A DNA stretch of 64,000 nt from Pseudomonadota bacterium (GTDB lineage Bacteria > Pseudomonadota > Gammaproteobacteria > Steroidobacterales > JBCBZW01), in NCBI GenBank assembly GCA_039815145.1, contig JBCBZW010000001.1, positions 124,001-188,000 on the forward strand. The letters run 5' to 3'. The notes under the pieces were generated by a model. It saw only the letters and a program-made list of their open reading frames with translations. It did not search any database and was not told the origin of the DNA. Shown one piece after another: positions 63,773 to 64,000 of the stretch. The translations under genes and the position numbers were made by a program. Numbering within the stretch: the first letter of the stretch is position 1; each line of letters starts with the position of its first letter.

Positions 63773-64000
63773 TCAATCGAAACCCAGGAAGTCAAACAGC
63801 TCGCGATCCTTCATCGGCACCGCCGACACCGGATCCAAGCCGTCCCACAGGTTCTGCGCCAAACGCAGGTATTCGGTCTGCACCGCTTCGAGTTCAGCCG
63901 TTGGCTCCAGCTCGAACAAGGTCGATTTCTTCAGGCGACTGCGGCGAATCACATCGAGGTCGGGAAAGTGGGCCACGCGTTGCAGACCCACCGCCTCGTT
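63773..64000 (-). CDS. bchL: Light-independent protochlorophyllide reductase iron protein BchL (C-terminus)
   Basis: Only the last 75 residues are in the window; the gene runs off the right edge. The end, [10 protein letters not shown] then [13 protein letters not shown], is the conserved C-terminus of BchL, the ATPase of the dark-operative reductase. bchM follows 44 bases after the stop. The rest of bchFNBH is probably to the right. Confidence 0.9.
   Translation of the reverse strand, partial: NEAVGLQRVAHFPDLDVIRRSRLKKSTLFELEPTAELEAVQTEYLRLAQNLWDGLDPVSAVPMKDRELFDFLGFD

Overview
The window is about 64 kb of GC-rich, gene-dense DNA from a gammaproteobacterial phototroph. SrkA, two-domain RlmKL and AceK point to Gammaproteobacteria. 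The right third is a photosynthesis gene cluster for bacteriochlorophyll a, spirilloxanthin- or spheroidene-type carotenoids, and a type II reaction centre with LH1. AcsF is the only ring cyclase in view, which suggests aerobic anoxygenic phototrophy. The genus cannot be assigned from sequence alone. No insertion sequence, CRISPR array, prophage, rRNA operon or replication origin was seen.

Left part (1-40,200) is ordinary chromosome. It holds aceK (cut by the window edge) divergent from a lone receiver protein, a small winged-helix-like protein and tRNA-Thr(UGU). A tightly packed minus-strand operon follows: plsY-birA-coaX-SPOR protein-zinc protein-yqgE. Next come an EamA transporter coupled to an M61 peptidase, an SPFH protein, a thioesterase coupled to a CtlX-type hydrolase, a PepSY protein, an ECF sigma/anti-sigma pair, a FadN/FadA beta-oxidation operon with a strong terminator, a sulfotransferase, a DUF6134-lipocalin pair, LOG, purine nucleoside phosphorylase, an Nramp-like transporter, a flavin reductase, a dynamin-like GTPase, an acidic secreted protein, a minus-strand run of a BNR-repeat protein, srkA and rlmKL, then an IMPACT protein, a DAACS symporter, an acyl-ACP-reductase-like protein, a peroxiredoxin-glutaredoxin fusion and an orphan molybdenum hydroxylase large subunit.

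Photosynthesis cluster (40,507 to the right edge) has three blocks. (1) bchI-bchD-bchO on the plus strand, for Mg chelation. (2) The minus-strand superoperon crtE-crtF-bchC-bchX-bchY-bchZ-pufB-pufA-pufL-pufM-pufC, with crtC alone and divergent from crtE. (3) The minus-strand bchL(partial)-bchM-lhaA-puhA-puhB-puhC-acsF-puhE-crtB, followed by a probable small membrane protein. PpsR/CrtJ-type TGT-N12-ACA boxes lie at the bchC promoter and between crtE and crtC. crtI, crtD, bchF/N/B/H, bchG/P and any ppsR gene are not in the window; some probably lie beyond the right edge.

Most noteworthy are the membrane-segment reading frame immediately after the crtB stop with no conventional start, the long C-terminal tail on the LH1 beta subunit, the phased PpsR-like boxes, an apparent CTG start for rlmKL that overlaps the srkA stop, an exact 18-bp palindrome upstream of the peroxiredoxin-glutaredoxin gene next to an acyl-ACP-reductase-like gene, and an Nramp-like protein lacking the canonical metal-ligand motifs.
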